Part shown: piece by piece, positions 40,084 through 48,114 of the stretch | Layout of the letters: every line of letters starts with the position of its first letter | How positions within the stretch are numbered: position 1 is the first letter of the stretch | Source: Halomonas sp. TD01 | Lineage (GTDB): Bacteria > Pseudomonadota > Gammaproteobacteria > Pseudomonadales > Halomonadaceae | Length of the DNA: 64,000 nt | Assembly (NCBI RefSeq): GCF_923868895.1 | Contig: NZ_OV350343.1 | Span: forward strand, 3,348,001-3,412,000 | Direction: 5' to 3' | The notes under the pieces: model-generated | What the model was told of the DNA's origin: nothing | Databases searched by the model: none | Seen by the model: only the letters and a program-made list of their open reading frames with translations | Translations under genes and position numbers: made by a program

Positions 40084-42831
40084 CTAGTCAGGCTGGCTCT
40101 CCAGCCTGTGGCGCTGCCATTCACTTTCAGGTTCATTTAACCGGAGTACGGCATCTATCACCTGCTCTTCCATATTGTAGCGACACCTAAAGCCCAAGTG
40201 CTTCATCAAGGCACGCATGGGATGATTGTCCACCATAATTTTGCCGATCATTTCGAGCGTGCCAATGTTGGTGCAGTAATCGATCATCTTCTTCATCAAC
40301 AGACTACCGATACCCAGACCCTGTAAGTCGTCACGGATAATGACAGAAAATTCCGTACGGATATTGTCGGGATCATTCCATACACGCACAACGCCCAACA
40401 TCTCTTTACTCCCGTCATCGTGCTGATGTTCGGCAATAAAGGCCATCTGCCGATCGTAGTTAATATGCGACAGAATCGACAAATCACGCTGGGTTAAGTT
40501 GGATTTATTGTGGAAATAACGAAATCGAATACTCTCCTCTGACAGCTGACGGTGGAACGTCGTAATCAACGGCGCATCTTCCGCTCGAATGGGACGAACC
40601 TCTACCTGCCAGCCGTTTTTCAGCGTTACCCACTCACGTAGCTCTTCAGGATAAGGCATGATGGCAAAACGCGCGGGCGTGCCTAAGTCCATGGCAAAAT
40701 CCACTGCTAACATCCCATCACGGTTCAGCAGCAGAGGGTTGAGTTCAAGCCCCCTCAAGTCGCCCAAGTCAGACGCCATTTGGGATAGCTTGACCAACAG
40801 TTGGCAGAGCCGCTGGATATCTCGTTCGGGGTCGGCCGAATGCTCGCGAATCAATGAAGCCGCATGAGTTCTACCCACCACGTCCGCGGCCAAACTCATG
40901 TTCAGCGGCGGTAGCGCAATCTGACGATCCGCTAGCACGTTCACTTTGTAGCCGCCTATCCCGAAAACAATCAGCGGACCGAACACAGGATCACGAGTGA
41001 TCCCGGCACATATCTGCATTGAGTGTTTGCCCCGCTGCATTGGCTGCAAACAGTATTCGCGAATAGCATATTCGGGGAATTTCTCGCGCACTTTATCGCC
41101 TAGCTGACGGATCCCTTCGGCAACTTGTTCCGGTGTTTCTAAATCTTGCAGTAAGCCCGCGGATATTTTATGGGGATGCTTGCGGTAGCGATAAGGTCGG
41201 CAATTGCCTTCGTGGATGACTTTTAGCGCCTTGGGCCCAGGAAAATGATCCGCCATTGCTAATGCCTCTTCAGGATTAGCCAAATAGACACTAGGTGCGG
41301 CGGGAATACCGTAGGCTTCTAATACCTGGGCCGTTTCAGAATGGGTCAATGTTTGCCGCCCTTCCGCTTTGGCATTTTTAATTAGCGCGCGACACTCCGC
41401 GCGAATCTCTACGCTGGTAGAAAATGGCAAGCTAGGCGGAATTTCATGCAGCAGCGCCTGAACACGCTGATAGTCCACCATATGCATAAATGCTTTCACT
41501 GCCTTTTCTGGCGATGTATAGGTGGGTATACCCGCCAAATTGCACACATGCCTAGCGTTAAGAGCCTCTTTCAGCCCCATCCAGCTAGTCAGCAAATTAC
41601 GCTTAAACGTTTTTCGATGATCAATCAGCGACTGAGCGGTGGCCAGTGACGGGGATAAGCGAGTCGGCGCGTGAACCACCAGTACTGCATCGACATTCGG
41701 ATCCGCAGTGACAATCTTTAGTGCTTCAACAAAACGCTCTGGCGTCGCGTTGCCTCCTAAATCCACTGGATTTTCACCGGGCTTGCTCATGTCTACCTGG
41801 CTTTTATGCAACACACGTTGCGTCTCTTCGGTAAACTCCGCTAGTTTACCGCCAGCACTAATCAGTTTGTCGATCGCTAGCATGGCAGGCCCTAAGCCAT
41901 TGGACACAATAGCCAAACGGTCGCCGCGAAGCGGCTTCATGCGCGATAAGGTTTCAAGCGCATCCAGCAATTCATCATAATCATTGACGCGAACAACGCC
42001 CGCTCGGGCGAAGGCCGCGTCAAAAACCACATCACGATTAGCAATACCTGGCGTGGGAGCCATACCCGAAATATCTGACTGCGGCGTTCGCCCACTCTTG
42101 ATGGCGACGACCAAGCGGTTACGCGATGCATCACGCACGGAGGTCATAAAGTGCTGGGCATCCATCACGCGTTCAAGATGCAGCAGAATCGCTTGCGCTG
42201 GAGAGAACTGATTCACATAATCAATCAAATCTGGCAGCAGCACATCGACACTGTCACCCACCGTGATCAAGTGTGAAAAGCCAACGTCGCGGCCAGCTGC
42301 CCAATCAATCATCGCATTTGCCAACATGCCCGATTGTCCTAGATAGGCTACCTTACCCGCTTGAACTGGCTGGCTGGCATAGGAGGCATTCAGTTTCTTG
42401 CCTGGCACGATCAGGCCCATGCACTCTGGCCCTAATACTCGAATACCCGACTCTATCGCTGACTGCAGCATACGTTGCCGGATAGAGCCCTTATTACCCG
42501 TCTCACGGTCAAGGTAAGCACCACCGGAAAGCACCAAAGCAGCCTTAACACCAAACTGCCCAAGTTTTTTAATAAGACTAGGGACACCATCAATAGGGGA
42601 GCAAATAACGGCTAGATCAGGAATTTCAGGCAGCTCGTTAACTGTGCGCACACACTCCACGCCGAATACTGTGTCATACCCTTTAAGATTGACTGCCCAC
42701 ATTTTTCCCCTAAAACCGCCCTCTTGAAGGTTATTGAGTACCAAACCACCTAATGAGGCTGGCTTTTCAGAGGCACCGAACACGGCCACTGTGCGCGGTT
42801 CGAAAAAATGATGCAAAAAACGTGTGCTCAC
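40084..42831 (-). CDS. Pat/PatZ-like protein lysine acetyltransferase (acyl-CoA synthetase-like plus GNAT)
   Basis: The 915-residue protein joins an N-terminal ADP-forming acyl-CoA synthetase-like region (CoA-binding about 8-140, then SucD/ATP-grasp-like to about 700) to a C-terminal GNAT domain (about 735-880, with DDLQGLGIGSLL). At the site where active synthetases carry the phosphohistidine (usually SHTG), this protein has APTPG at 258-262, so the synthetase part is probably inactive and serves as an acetyl-CoA sensor, as in Pat/YfiQ. It should acetylate lysines of targets such as acetyl-CoA synthetase. The GTG start at 42831 is preceded by GGGGAG; a longer frame to 42939 would overrun the divergent gene's start. 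Confidence 0.88.
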   Translation of the reverse strand: MSTRFLHHFFEPRTVAVFGASEKPASLGGLVLNNLQEGGFRGKMWAVNLKGYDTVFGVECVRTVNELPEIPDLAVICSPIDGVPSLIKKLGQFGVKAALVLSGGAYLDRETGNKGSIRQRMLQSAIESGIRVLGPECMGLIVPGKKLNASYASQPVQAGKVAYLGQSGMLANAMIDWAAGRDVGFSHLITVGDSVDVLLPDLIDYVNQFSPAQAILLHLERVMDAQHFMTSVRDASRNRLVVAIKSGRTPQSDISGMAPTPGIANRDVVFDAAFARAGVVRVNDYDELLDALETLSRMKPLRGDRLAIVSNGLGPAMLAIDKLISAGGKLAEFTEETQRVLHKSQVDMSKPGENPVDLGGNATPERFVEALKIVTADPNVDAVLVVHAPTRLSPSLATAQSLIDHRKTFKRNLLTSWMGLKEALNARHVCNLAGIPTYTSPEKAVKAFMHMVDYQRVQALLHEIPPSLPFSTSVEIRAECRALIKNAKAEGRQTLTHSETAQVLEAYGIPAAPSVYLANPEEALAMADHFPGPKALKVIHEGNCRPYRYRKHPHKISAGLLQDLETPEQVAEGIRQLGDKVREKFPEYAIREYCLQPMQRGKHSMQICAGITRDPVFGPLIVFGIGGYKVNVLADRQIALPPLNMSLAADVVGRTHAASLIREHSADPERDIQRLCQLLVKLSQMASDLGDLRGLELNPLLLNRDGMLAVDFAMDLGTPARFAIMPYPEELREWVTLKNGWQVEVRPIRAEDAPLITTFHRQLSEESIRFRYFHNKSNLTQRDLSILSHINYDRQMAFIAEHQHDDGSKEMLGVVRVWNDPDNIRTEFSVIIRDDLQGLGIGSLLMKKMIDYCTNIGTLEMIGKIMVDNHPMRALMKHLGFRCRYNMEEQVIDAVLRLNEPESEWQRHRLESQPD

Positions 42832-42937
42832 GAATGCGTCTCCCCTGAAATTAATAACCACTGTGTACGACTTATTGACAGTGTCGCGCAAGCCCCTGGG
42901 ACGATTAAGGTGTCGATATTGTCCTCGGAGTGCTTGC

Positions 42938-43879
42938 ATGATTACTGCCTACCTTACCCACCCAGACTGCGCATTGCACCACATGGGTCCTGAGCACCCT
43001 GAAAGCCCTCAACGGCTTGAGGCGATACGCGCGCGTCTCTCTCTTGCTGGCCTTCTCCAACAAACCATGCAAGCGGATGCCAAAGAAGCGTGTAACGAGG
43101 CATTGGCAAGAGTGCACCCAACAAGGCACCTCAATGCGTTAGAAAAGTGCCTGCCAAAAGAAGGTATCGTTACACTAGATAGCGACACAATGATGAACCC
43201 CGATAGCTTAAAAGCGGCAAGAGTGGCTGCAGGAGCAGTCATCCGCGGGGTTGACCAAGTGTTTAAACGCCAAGCAGACAACGTATTTTGTGCAGTACGT
43301 CCACCTGGGCATCATGCAGAAGCTGCTGATGCGATGGGGTTTTGTTTCTATAACAATATTGCCGTCGGTGCTGCCCATGCAAAAGCCAAATATGGTGCTA
43401 GGCGTATCGCGATCCTCGATTTCGATGTCCATCAATGCAATGGCACTATTGATATCTTCAAAAATGATCCTGAGGTGCTGGTGTGCACTAGTTTCCAGTA
43501 CCCGTTTTACCCATGGCGCTACTTACGCAGTGAATGGCAGAATGTGGTGAACACGCCGCTGGAAGTAGGCACTGACAGTACTGAGTTTAGACGCATTATC
43601 GAGCGGCAGTGGCTTCCCGCCCTGCATGCGTTCAAACCAGATTTAGTCATGCTGTCTGCTGGCTTCGATGCCCATCGCGACGACCCTATGGGTGACATCT
43701 GTTTAGAAGATGAGGACTTCTATTGGGTAACGCACCTGGCAATGGAAATTGCAGCTCTTTATGCAGAAAACCGCGTGGTTTCAGTACTTGAGGGAGGGTA
43801 TAACCCGAAAACCCTTGCTAGCGGTGCAGAAGCTCACTTAAAAGCCTTATTGGGGTTGCCCTTTACGGATGTTCCGTAG
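42938..43879 (+). CDS. Histone deacetylase-family amidohydrolase (AcuC/HDAC-like)
   Basis: The 313-residue protein has the HDAC fold with the catalytic pair His125-His126 in RPPGHHA, zinc ligands Asp163 and His165 in DFDVH, and the third Asp in SAGFDAHRDDP. A C-terminal LEGGYN supplies the transition-state Tyr. It hydrolyses an acetyl-amide, from protein lysine or from acetylated polyamines. After DVH the usual HG is replaced by Gln166-Cys167. The ATG at 42938 follows GGAG by seven bases. It is divergent, with a 106-base gap, from a Pat-like acetyltransferase, which suggests a write/erase pair; this is inference. A consensus TTGACA (42875-42880) lies in the gap. Confidence 0.9.
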   Translation: MITAYLTHPDCALHHMGPEHPESPQRLEAIRARLSLAGLLQQTMQADAKEACNEALARVHPTRHLNALEKCLPKEGIVTLDSDTMMNPDSLKAARVAAGAVIRGVDQVFKRQADNVFCAVRPPGHHAEAADAMGFCFYNNIAVGAAHAKAKYGARRIAILDFDVHQCNGTIDIFKNDPEVLVCTSFQYPFYPWRYLRSEWQNVVNTPLEVGTDSTEFRRIIERQWLPALHAFKPDLVMLSAGFDAHRDDPMGDICLEDEDFYWVTHLAMEIAALYAENRVVSVLEGGYNPKTLASGAEAHLKALLGLPFTDVP

Positions 43880-43968
43880 TGACCGTGTGATGTTGATACT
43901 GTGCAACTTCGGTACTCGGCGATTGTGATAACATGCGGTCTCATTGACGTTTACTCACGTGATTTTTT

Positions 43969-44601
43969 ATGACCGCTACTTCTGAAGAGCATGCTGCGCT
44001 GCGCATCGCCTCAGGGCGAAAGCCCTTTGTGGAACCTTTACGCCTGGGTGAACGATTAAAACAGATTCGCCTGGCTAACCAGTGGACACTGGAAGACGTT
44101 AGTCAGCGCACAGGCTTAGCACGGTCAACGCTCTCCAAGATCGAAAATGACCAAGTGTCGCCAACGTTCAGTGTGGTTCAAAAGCTGATTACCGGCCTGA
44201 ACATCGACCTGCCCCAGTTATTTACGCCGCCAAAGCGAGAACGCTATACCATGGGGCGTAGAGACCTTACCCGCAAAGGCAAAGGTCAATTGCACCCTAC
44301 TCCCACTTACGAGCATGAGCTGCTGGGGCATCAGCTTGCACAAAAACGCATGATTCCATTCAAAACCATTGTCAGAGCACGCAGTTTTGATGAGTATCAT
44401 CAATGGGTGCGACATGACGGTGAAGAATTCTTGATGATCTTAGAAGGCGATATCTTACTCTACACAGAGTTTTACGCTCCACTCATGCTCGCCGAAGGCG
44501 ATAGTATCTATTTTGATAGTGATATGGGGCATGCCCTTGTCTCTACCAGTCCTGAAGATGCGGTCGTGCTTTCCGTTTGTACGCGCGGCGACTTGGTATA
44601 A
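43969..44601 (+). CDS. XRE-family transcriptional regulator with C-terminal cupin
   Basis: The 210-residue protein has an N-terminal helix-turn-helix (about 27-82; RLKQIRLANQWTLEDVSQRT, then LARSTLSKIENDQVSPTF) and a cupin domain (about 135-205; EEFLMILEGDILLYTE, then DSIYFDSDMGHALVSTS). Such regulators sense small molecules with the cupin and often control amine or amino-acid catabolism. The preceding Pat/deacetylase pair is a possible target but this is not shown. A GATTGTGATAACAT region about 45 bases upstream is a weak promoter candidate. The ATG follows a T-run and lacks a clear ribosome site. Confidence 0.88.
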   Translation: MTATSEEHAALRIASGRKPFVEPLRLGERLKQIRLANQWTLEDVSQRTGLARSTLSKIENDQVSPTFSVVQKLITGLNIDLPQLFTPPKRERYTMGRRDLTRKGKGQLHPTPTYEHELLGHQLAQKRMIPFKTIVRARSFDEYHQWVRHDGEEFLMILEGDILLYTEFYAPLMLAEGDSIYFDSDMGHALVSTSPEDAVVLSVCTRGDLV

Positions 44602-44641
44602 CATCAAGACTAGGTATTGCTAAAAATAGCTATAAAAATGA

Positions 44642-44992
44642 CTACAGACAGTTTGTGGGCTTAGGCAGGCCAGCAATACGAGCAATACGTTTAGGCGGAC
44701 TACCTGGAAACAGCGTCATTAAATAAATCGAATTACCCTTTTCGTCACCCAGAGCCTGTTTCGTGGCTTTAACTAAGGGACGCATGGCGGGCGCCATTTC
44801 ATAACGGATGTAAAAATCGCGCACTAGCTGAATAATTTCCCAGTGTTTTTCTGTAAGGGTTAGTCCTTCATCTTCAGCAAGTAAATTGGCAACCTCAAGG
44901 CTCCACTGCCGCTGCTCAACTAGGTATCCTTCAGGGTCAAGTTGGATATTTTGCGACGAATCAAGATAACGGTATAAGTTTTGATTACTCAT
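44642..44992 (-). CDS. tusE: TusE/DsrC-family sulfur carrier
   Basis: The 116-residue protein ends in GLPKPTNCL, the penultimate-cysteine arm of the DsrC/TusE family. It lacks the second cysteine found in sulfite-reduction DsrC, which marks it as TusE. It passes persulfide sulfur from TusD to MnmA for 2-thiouridine of tRNA wobble bases. It lies three bases downstream of tusB in a tusDCBE run. Convergent with the XRE-cupin gene. Confidence 0.93.
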   Translation of the reverse strand: MSNQNLYRYLDSSQNIQLDPEGYLVEQRQWSLEVANLLAEDEGLTLTEKHWEIIQLVRDFYIRYEMAPAMRPLVKATKQALGDEKGNSIYLMTLFPGSPPKRIARIAGLPKPTNCL

Positions 44993-44994
44993 GT

Positions 44995-45282
44995 TTAATA
45001 CCAGGAAATGATCTGTTCATGTTGCTCTGTCAGCGCAACAAAGCCATCCATCTCTATCAGGGGCAGCCCGTGGGTAATGGCAATAGAGTGGATCCCTCTA
45101 GAGATAGCATCTTCGGCTAACATAAAAATCGAAGCTGCACTTGTTGCCCAGCCTTGCCATTCAGGGTAAAGCGCCGCCTGCACACCGTCTTCAATTAACA
45201 CGACGGAGTCACCATTGCTCAGCGCGTTGAGCATTTGCACTGCAGCATCACTATGAGGAGGTTTATTCAGAATATGCAGCAT
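44995..45282 (-). CDS. tusB: TusB, subunit of the TusBCD sulfur-relay complex
   Basis: The 95-residue protein has the DsrH/TusB pattern: MLHILNKPPHS, a Rossmann-like strand-helix core, and a C-terminal -SWY. It is a structural subunit of the TusBCD heterohexamer in tRNA thiolation. Its position between tusC and tusE supports the call; the sequence alone is short and less diagnostic. Confidence 0.88.
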   Translation of the reverse strand: MLHILNKPPHSDAAVQMLNALSNGDSVVLIEDGVQAALYPEWQGWATSAASIFMLAEDAISRGIHSIAITHGLPLIEMDGFVALTEQHEQIISWY

Positions 45283-45297
45283 GTGTTGGCTACTCTG

Positions 45298-45663
45298 CTA
45301 AAAATTGAGTACATAAGTGTAACGCTGAAATAGGTCTGGCATTTCTGAAGTCGGTACTAAGGTAACTCCCTCAACCAACTGGTCAGCGGTTATATTGAAG
45401 GCTTGTAGAGTCTCAGTAGGGATTAATATGTTTTCTATATCGTACATTTCTAACATATCAATCGTCGGCAGCGTTGCTTTTTGACCAGGTGCACCAACCC
45501 GCTGTTCCTTGAGTAGCGCGAACACACCCTGCCCTAAAAACAGAAGACTAACCGCTTGCCCAAAGGCCGCAGCCACTAGCGCTACATCCAAGCCTTCCCG
45601 CAACTCACTTGAGCTATAGGGTGCATGTCGTATAACAACGAGTCGCTCATTTGCTTCAGCCAT
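45298..45663 (-). CDS. tusC: TusC, subunit of the TusBCD sulfur-relay complex
   Basis: The 121-residue DsrF/TusC-type protein has VVIRHAPYSSSELREGLDVA and a hydrophobic core strand VSLLFLGQGVFALL, followed by a variable tail. It forms the central subunit of TusBCD. No cysteine is present, consistent with a structural role. It is 56 bases downstream of tusD and 15 bases upstream of tusB. Confidence 0.9.
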   Translation of the reverse strand: MAEANERLVVIRHAPYSSSELREGLDVALVAAAFGQAVSLLFLGQGVFALLKEQRVGAPGQKATLPTIDMLEMYDIENILIPTETLQAFNITADQLVEGVTLVPTSEMPDLFQRYTYVLNF

Positions 45664-45719
45664 CTCTCAGTTCCACCTATAGGCCCTGTCGACCAGTTCG
45701 TCTATGCCCTGCCACAGTG

Positions 45720-46109
45720 CTAAGCAAACGTAATCAATCGATCACAGCGCTGCTGTAGCTCAAGCAGTTGCCCTAGCCCAGTTAATTCAAAGGGTGCTGC
45801 AAGGTTGAAATTCACTCGCCCGTGCCGCTTTGCTTCTGCCTCACTCATCACGCCACGGCGTAACGCTGCCGCTATGCATACATCCAATGCCACACCGTGT
45901 TGACGATGCAGTTCAACCCAGGCTTCCCGCATATTGAGCTCATCCTGGGGAGGAGCCATCAGTTGGGAGGCATTATGGACGCCATCCTGATAGAAAAAAA
46001 CGCCCTTGATGTGATGCCCTTTATCTAGCACTGCTTGGGCAAATCGCAGCGCGGAATGAGGGGCTGCACTACTATACGGTGCCCCCATGACCAATAAGCC
46101 ATACTCCAT
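45720..46109 (-). CDS. tusD: TusD, catalytic subunit of the TusBCD sulfur-relay complex
   Basis: The 129-residue DsrE/TusD protein carries the active cysteine at residue 78 (LDVCIAAALRRG), the same number as E. coli TusD Cys78. It takes sulfur from TusA and hands it to TusE. GVFFYQDGVHNA is family-typical. It is the first gene of tusDCBE and is separated from upstream yccA by a strong terminator, so it needs its own promoter in the 25 bases or so upstream or depends on read-through. Confidence 0.94.
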   Translation of the reverse strand: MEYGLLVMGAPYSSAAPHSALRFAQAVLDKGHHIKGVFFYQDGVHNASQLMAPPQDELNMREAWVELHRQHGVALDVCIAAALRRGVMSEAEAKRHGRVNFNLAAPFELTGLGQLLELQQRCDRLITFA

Positions 46110-46133
46110 CGGGTTATCTCGACACAGTCCGCC

Positions 46134-46167
46134 CTAAAAAAAACAGACCCTAGCAAGTAGGGTCTGT
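46134..46167 (-). terminator. Rho-independent terminator after yccA, before tusD
   Basis: Read on the minus strand, a ten-base-pair perfect stem (ACAGACCCTA / TAGGGTCTGT) with a five-base loop is followed by at least eight T residues. It lies between yccA and tusD, implying that these adjacent, co-oriented genes are not simply one operon. Confidence 0.93.
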
Positions 46168-46189
46168 CGCGATAATACTACGGGGATGA

Positions 46190-46870
46190 TCAGTCGTTGC
46201 TCATAATACCTAGTATCGAGAGAAGACTGATGAACAGATTATAGATGGAAACATAAAGCGTAACGGTTGCTAGGATATAGTTAGTCTCTCCCGCCCGGTG
46301 AACAATTTCACTGGTTTGGTAGAGGATTGCGGCTGATGCAAACAGTACAAAGCCAGCGGAAACCATCAAAGAAAGCGCAGGGATGTTGAAGATCAGCCCG
46401 GCTACCATGGCCAATATCAGCACGATGGCGCCCGCCATTAGGAAATTACCTAAAAAGCTGAAGTCTTTCTTAGTGGTTAATGCAACCGCAGAAAGGCCTA
46501 TGAACGTCAGACCAGTCATTGCCAATGCATTCATTATCAACGCGCCGCCGTTAGGCAACGTTAGATAAGCGGAAATGATGGGGCCGAGGGTGAAGCCCAT
46601 AAATCCAGTGAATGCGAAAGTAGCCAGCAAGCCAGCGGCTGAATTGGCCGTCTTGTGTACCAGGAACATTAGCCCATACGCACCGATAAAGAACACAAAG
46701 ATGTTCATTTGTTGGATGCCCATTGCTACGGAGGCACCAGCGGTGACTGCAGAGAATAGCAATGTCATGGCCAATAGCGCGTAGGTGTTGCGTAGCACTT
46801 TGTTGGCGCTAACACTACTTACTTCGCTGCGCGTTTGCGCTCTCGCCGTGTTCGAATCGTTAAAAGCCAT
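46190..46870 (-). CDS. yccA: YccA/Bax inhibitor-1 family membrane protein
   Basis: The 226-residue protein has seven hydrophobic helices and the BI-1 motifs (NKVLRNTYALLAMTLLFSAV at the start; EIVHRAGETNYILATVTLYV near the C-terminus), ending in a short acidic tail. In E. coli YccA is a substrate and inhibitor of the FtsH protease; other BI-1 members are pH-dependent calcium leak channels. It is next to tus genes in E. coli as well (tusE-yccA). GGGAG lies upstream of the ATG. Confidence 0.92.
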   Translation of the reverse strand: MAFNDSNTARAQTRSEVSSVSANKVLRNTYALLAMTLLFSAVTAGASVAMGIQQMNIFVFFIGAYGLMFLVHKTANSAAGLLATFAFTGFMGFTLGPIISAYLTLPNGGALIMNALAMTGLTFIGLSAVALTTKKDFSFLGNFLMAGAIVLILAMVAGLIFNIPALSLMVSAGFVLFASAAILYQTSEIVHRAGETNYILATVTLYVSIYNLFISLLSILGIMSND

Positions 46871-47030
46871 TTATCTATGCTCCCTAATGGTAATACTAAC
46901 AACGGACAAGGATGCCGTTACCAAGTTCCAGACGCAAGTATTTGTCTTCCACGCAAACAACTGCGTTTTGGGGCTCTCTCTCCTCCAGCGTTGACTATGC
47001 TTAACATTCCACACCGTTTTGGACATAGAA

Positions 47031-47792
47031 ATGCTCAATAAAATTCCCCTAACCGTCGCCACATTTGGCGTTATTGCCCTCACCTCTTCTGCTTACGGCT
47101 TCACTGCGGGTGGTGAAGACATTCGTTACGAAGTAGATGGTGAAGCCTACGAAGGCTACTTTATATCCGCTGGCGACAATACAAAAGGCAGCGTGCTAAT
47201 CATTCACGACTGGGATGGTATTGACGACTATGAGCGCCAACGTGCCGATATGTTAGCGGCTGAAGGCTATGATGCGTTTGCCGTTGATTTATTCGGTGCA
47301 GGCAACCGACCTCAGGCAATAGAAGCTAAACAAGCGGCAACACGCGCACTTTACGAAGATCGTGAACGAATGCGCCATTTAACGCTGGCAGGCCTGGATC
47401 AAGCAAGGAAAGAGGGTGCGGCTTTGCAAACCGTTATAATGGGCTACTGCTTTGGTGGTGCAGTGGCATTAGAGATAGCCCGTTCAGGAGAAGCTAATAA
47501 TATCGCAGCGTATACCAGCTTCCATGGTGGGCTAGGTACTCCCGAGGGCCAAGCGTACACCAGCGCGACACCGCCCATTTATATCGCCCATGGTGGTGCT
47601 GATACGTCGGTTAGCTTAGAAGATGTCGCAACACTGGCAACAGAGTTGGAACAAGCCAACATTACCTACGAGGTAGGCATTTATTCTGGAGCACCTCACG
47701 CATTTAGTGTATTTGGCAGTGATCGTTACCATGAGCGAGCAGACAAGCGCTCTTGGGAAACATTCAAGCAGTGGCTAAATGAGATGTTGTAA
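47031..47792 (+). CDS. Secreted dienelactone hydrolase-family protein
   Basis: From the ATG at 47031 the 253-residue protein has a signal peptide (cleavage near SSAYG, about residue 23) and a DLH alpha/beta-hydrolase domain. The triad is Cys140 in GYCFGG, Asp in AHGGADTSV and His in APHAFSVFG. The family typically opens dienelactones, but periplasmic members have varied esterase substrates. A TTG at 47019 would add four residues and is less likely. It ends in a strong terminator. Confidence 0.87.
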   Translation: MLNKIPLTVATFGVIALTSSAYGFTAGGEDIRYEVDGEAYEGYFISAGDNTKGSVLIIHDWDGIDDYERQRADMLAAEGYDAFAVDLFGAGNRPQAIEAKQAATRALYEDRERMRHLTLAGLDQARKEGAALQTVIMGYCFGGAVALEIARSGEANNIAAYTSFHGGLGTPEGQAYTSATPPIYIAHGGADTSVSLEDVATLATELEQANITYEVGIYSGAPHAFSVFGSDRYHERADKRSWETFKQWLNEML

Positions 47793-47807
47793 AACGTTTA
47801 TAAAAGC

Positions 47808-47847
47808 AGCGGCGATGGGCAAATAGCTGTCCATTGCCGCTTTTTTT
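47808..47847. terminator. Bidirectional terminator after the DLH gene
   Basis: The stem AGCGGCGATGG / CCATTGCCGCT (one G-U wobble) has a loop of 12 bases and is followed by seven T residues (47841-47847). On the minus strand the same stem is followed by a T-rich stretch, so it can also end the convergent small-protein gene. Confidence 0.88.
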
Positions 47848-48012
47848 CTACGCCGGCGAAATGTTATCGTCGTCTTCTTCCTTATGAGGCAAATGCTGCG
47901 TTGTCCCTGTCTGACGTGCATCCTGAGCGTTGTAGAGTCGTGCATCAATCACGTTCAGCACCGCCAGCTGTGCAAATAGCACTGCGAAACAGATAATAAG
48001 ACCTTTCAACAT
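47848..48012 (-). CDS. Small (54-residue) single-span membrane protein
   Basis: I call this from the ATG at 48012, where AAGGAG lies seven bases upstream, one of the best ribosome sites in the region. The protein has a hydrophobic helix (about residues 3-23, GLIICFAVLFAQLAVLNVI), then a hydrophilic tail ending in an acidic EEDDD stretch. A longer in-frame reading to 48084 has no supporting site. I recognise no family. It is followed by a shared terminator and precedes an aldo/keto reductase on the same strand by about 100 bases. Confidence 0.65.
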   Translation of the reverse strand: MLKGLIICFAVLFAQLAVLNVIDARLYNAQDARQTGTTQHLPHKEEDDDNISPA

Positions 48013-48114
48013 GGCAGTGCTCCTTAGTGGGCTAACAACATCGTCGTTGGTAGCGAATAATAGCTCTGGGCGGAAAGAAAGCAACGGGGTTTGGTAAATA
48101 ATTTATCTACCTTA

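Noticed and set aside
40084..42831. Active ADP-forming acetate-CoA ligase
   Set aside because: The phosphohistidine motif is replaced by APTPG and a GNAT domain is fused, matching protein acetyltransferases.
44642..44992. DsrC of dissimilatory sulfite reduction
   Set aside because: Only the penultimate cysteine is present and the neighbours are tusB, tusC and tusD, so TusE is the better call.
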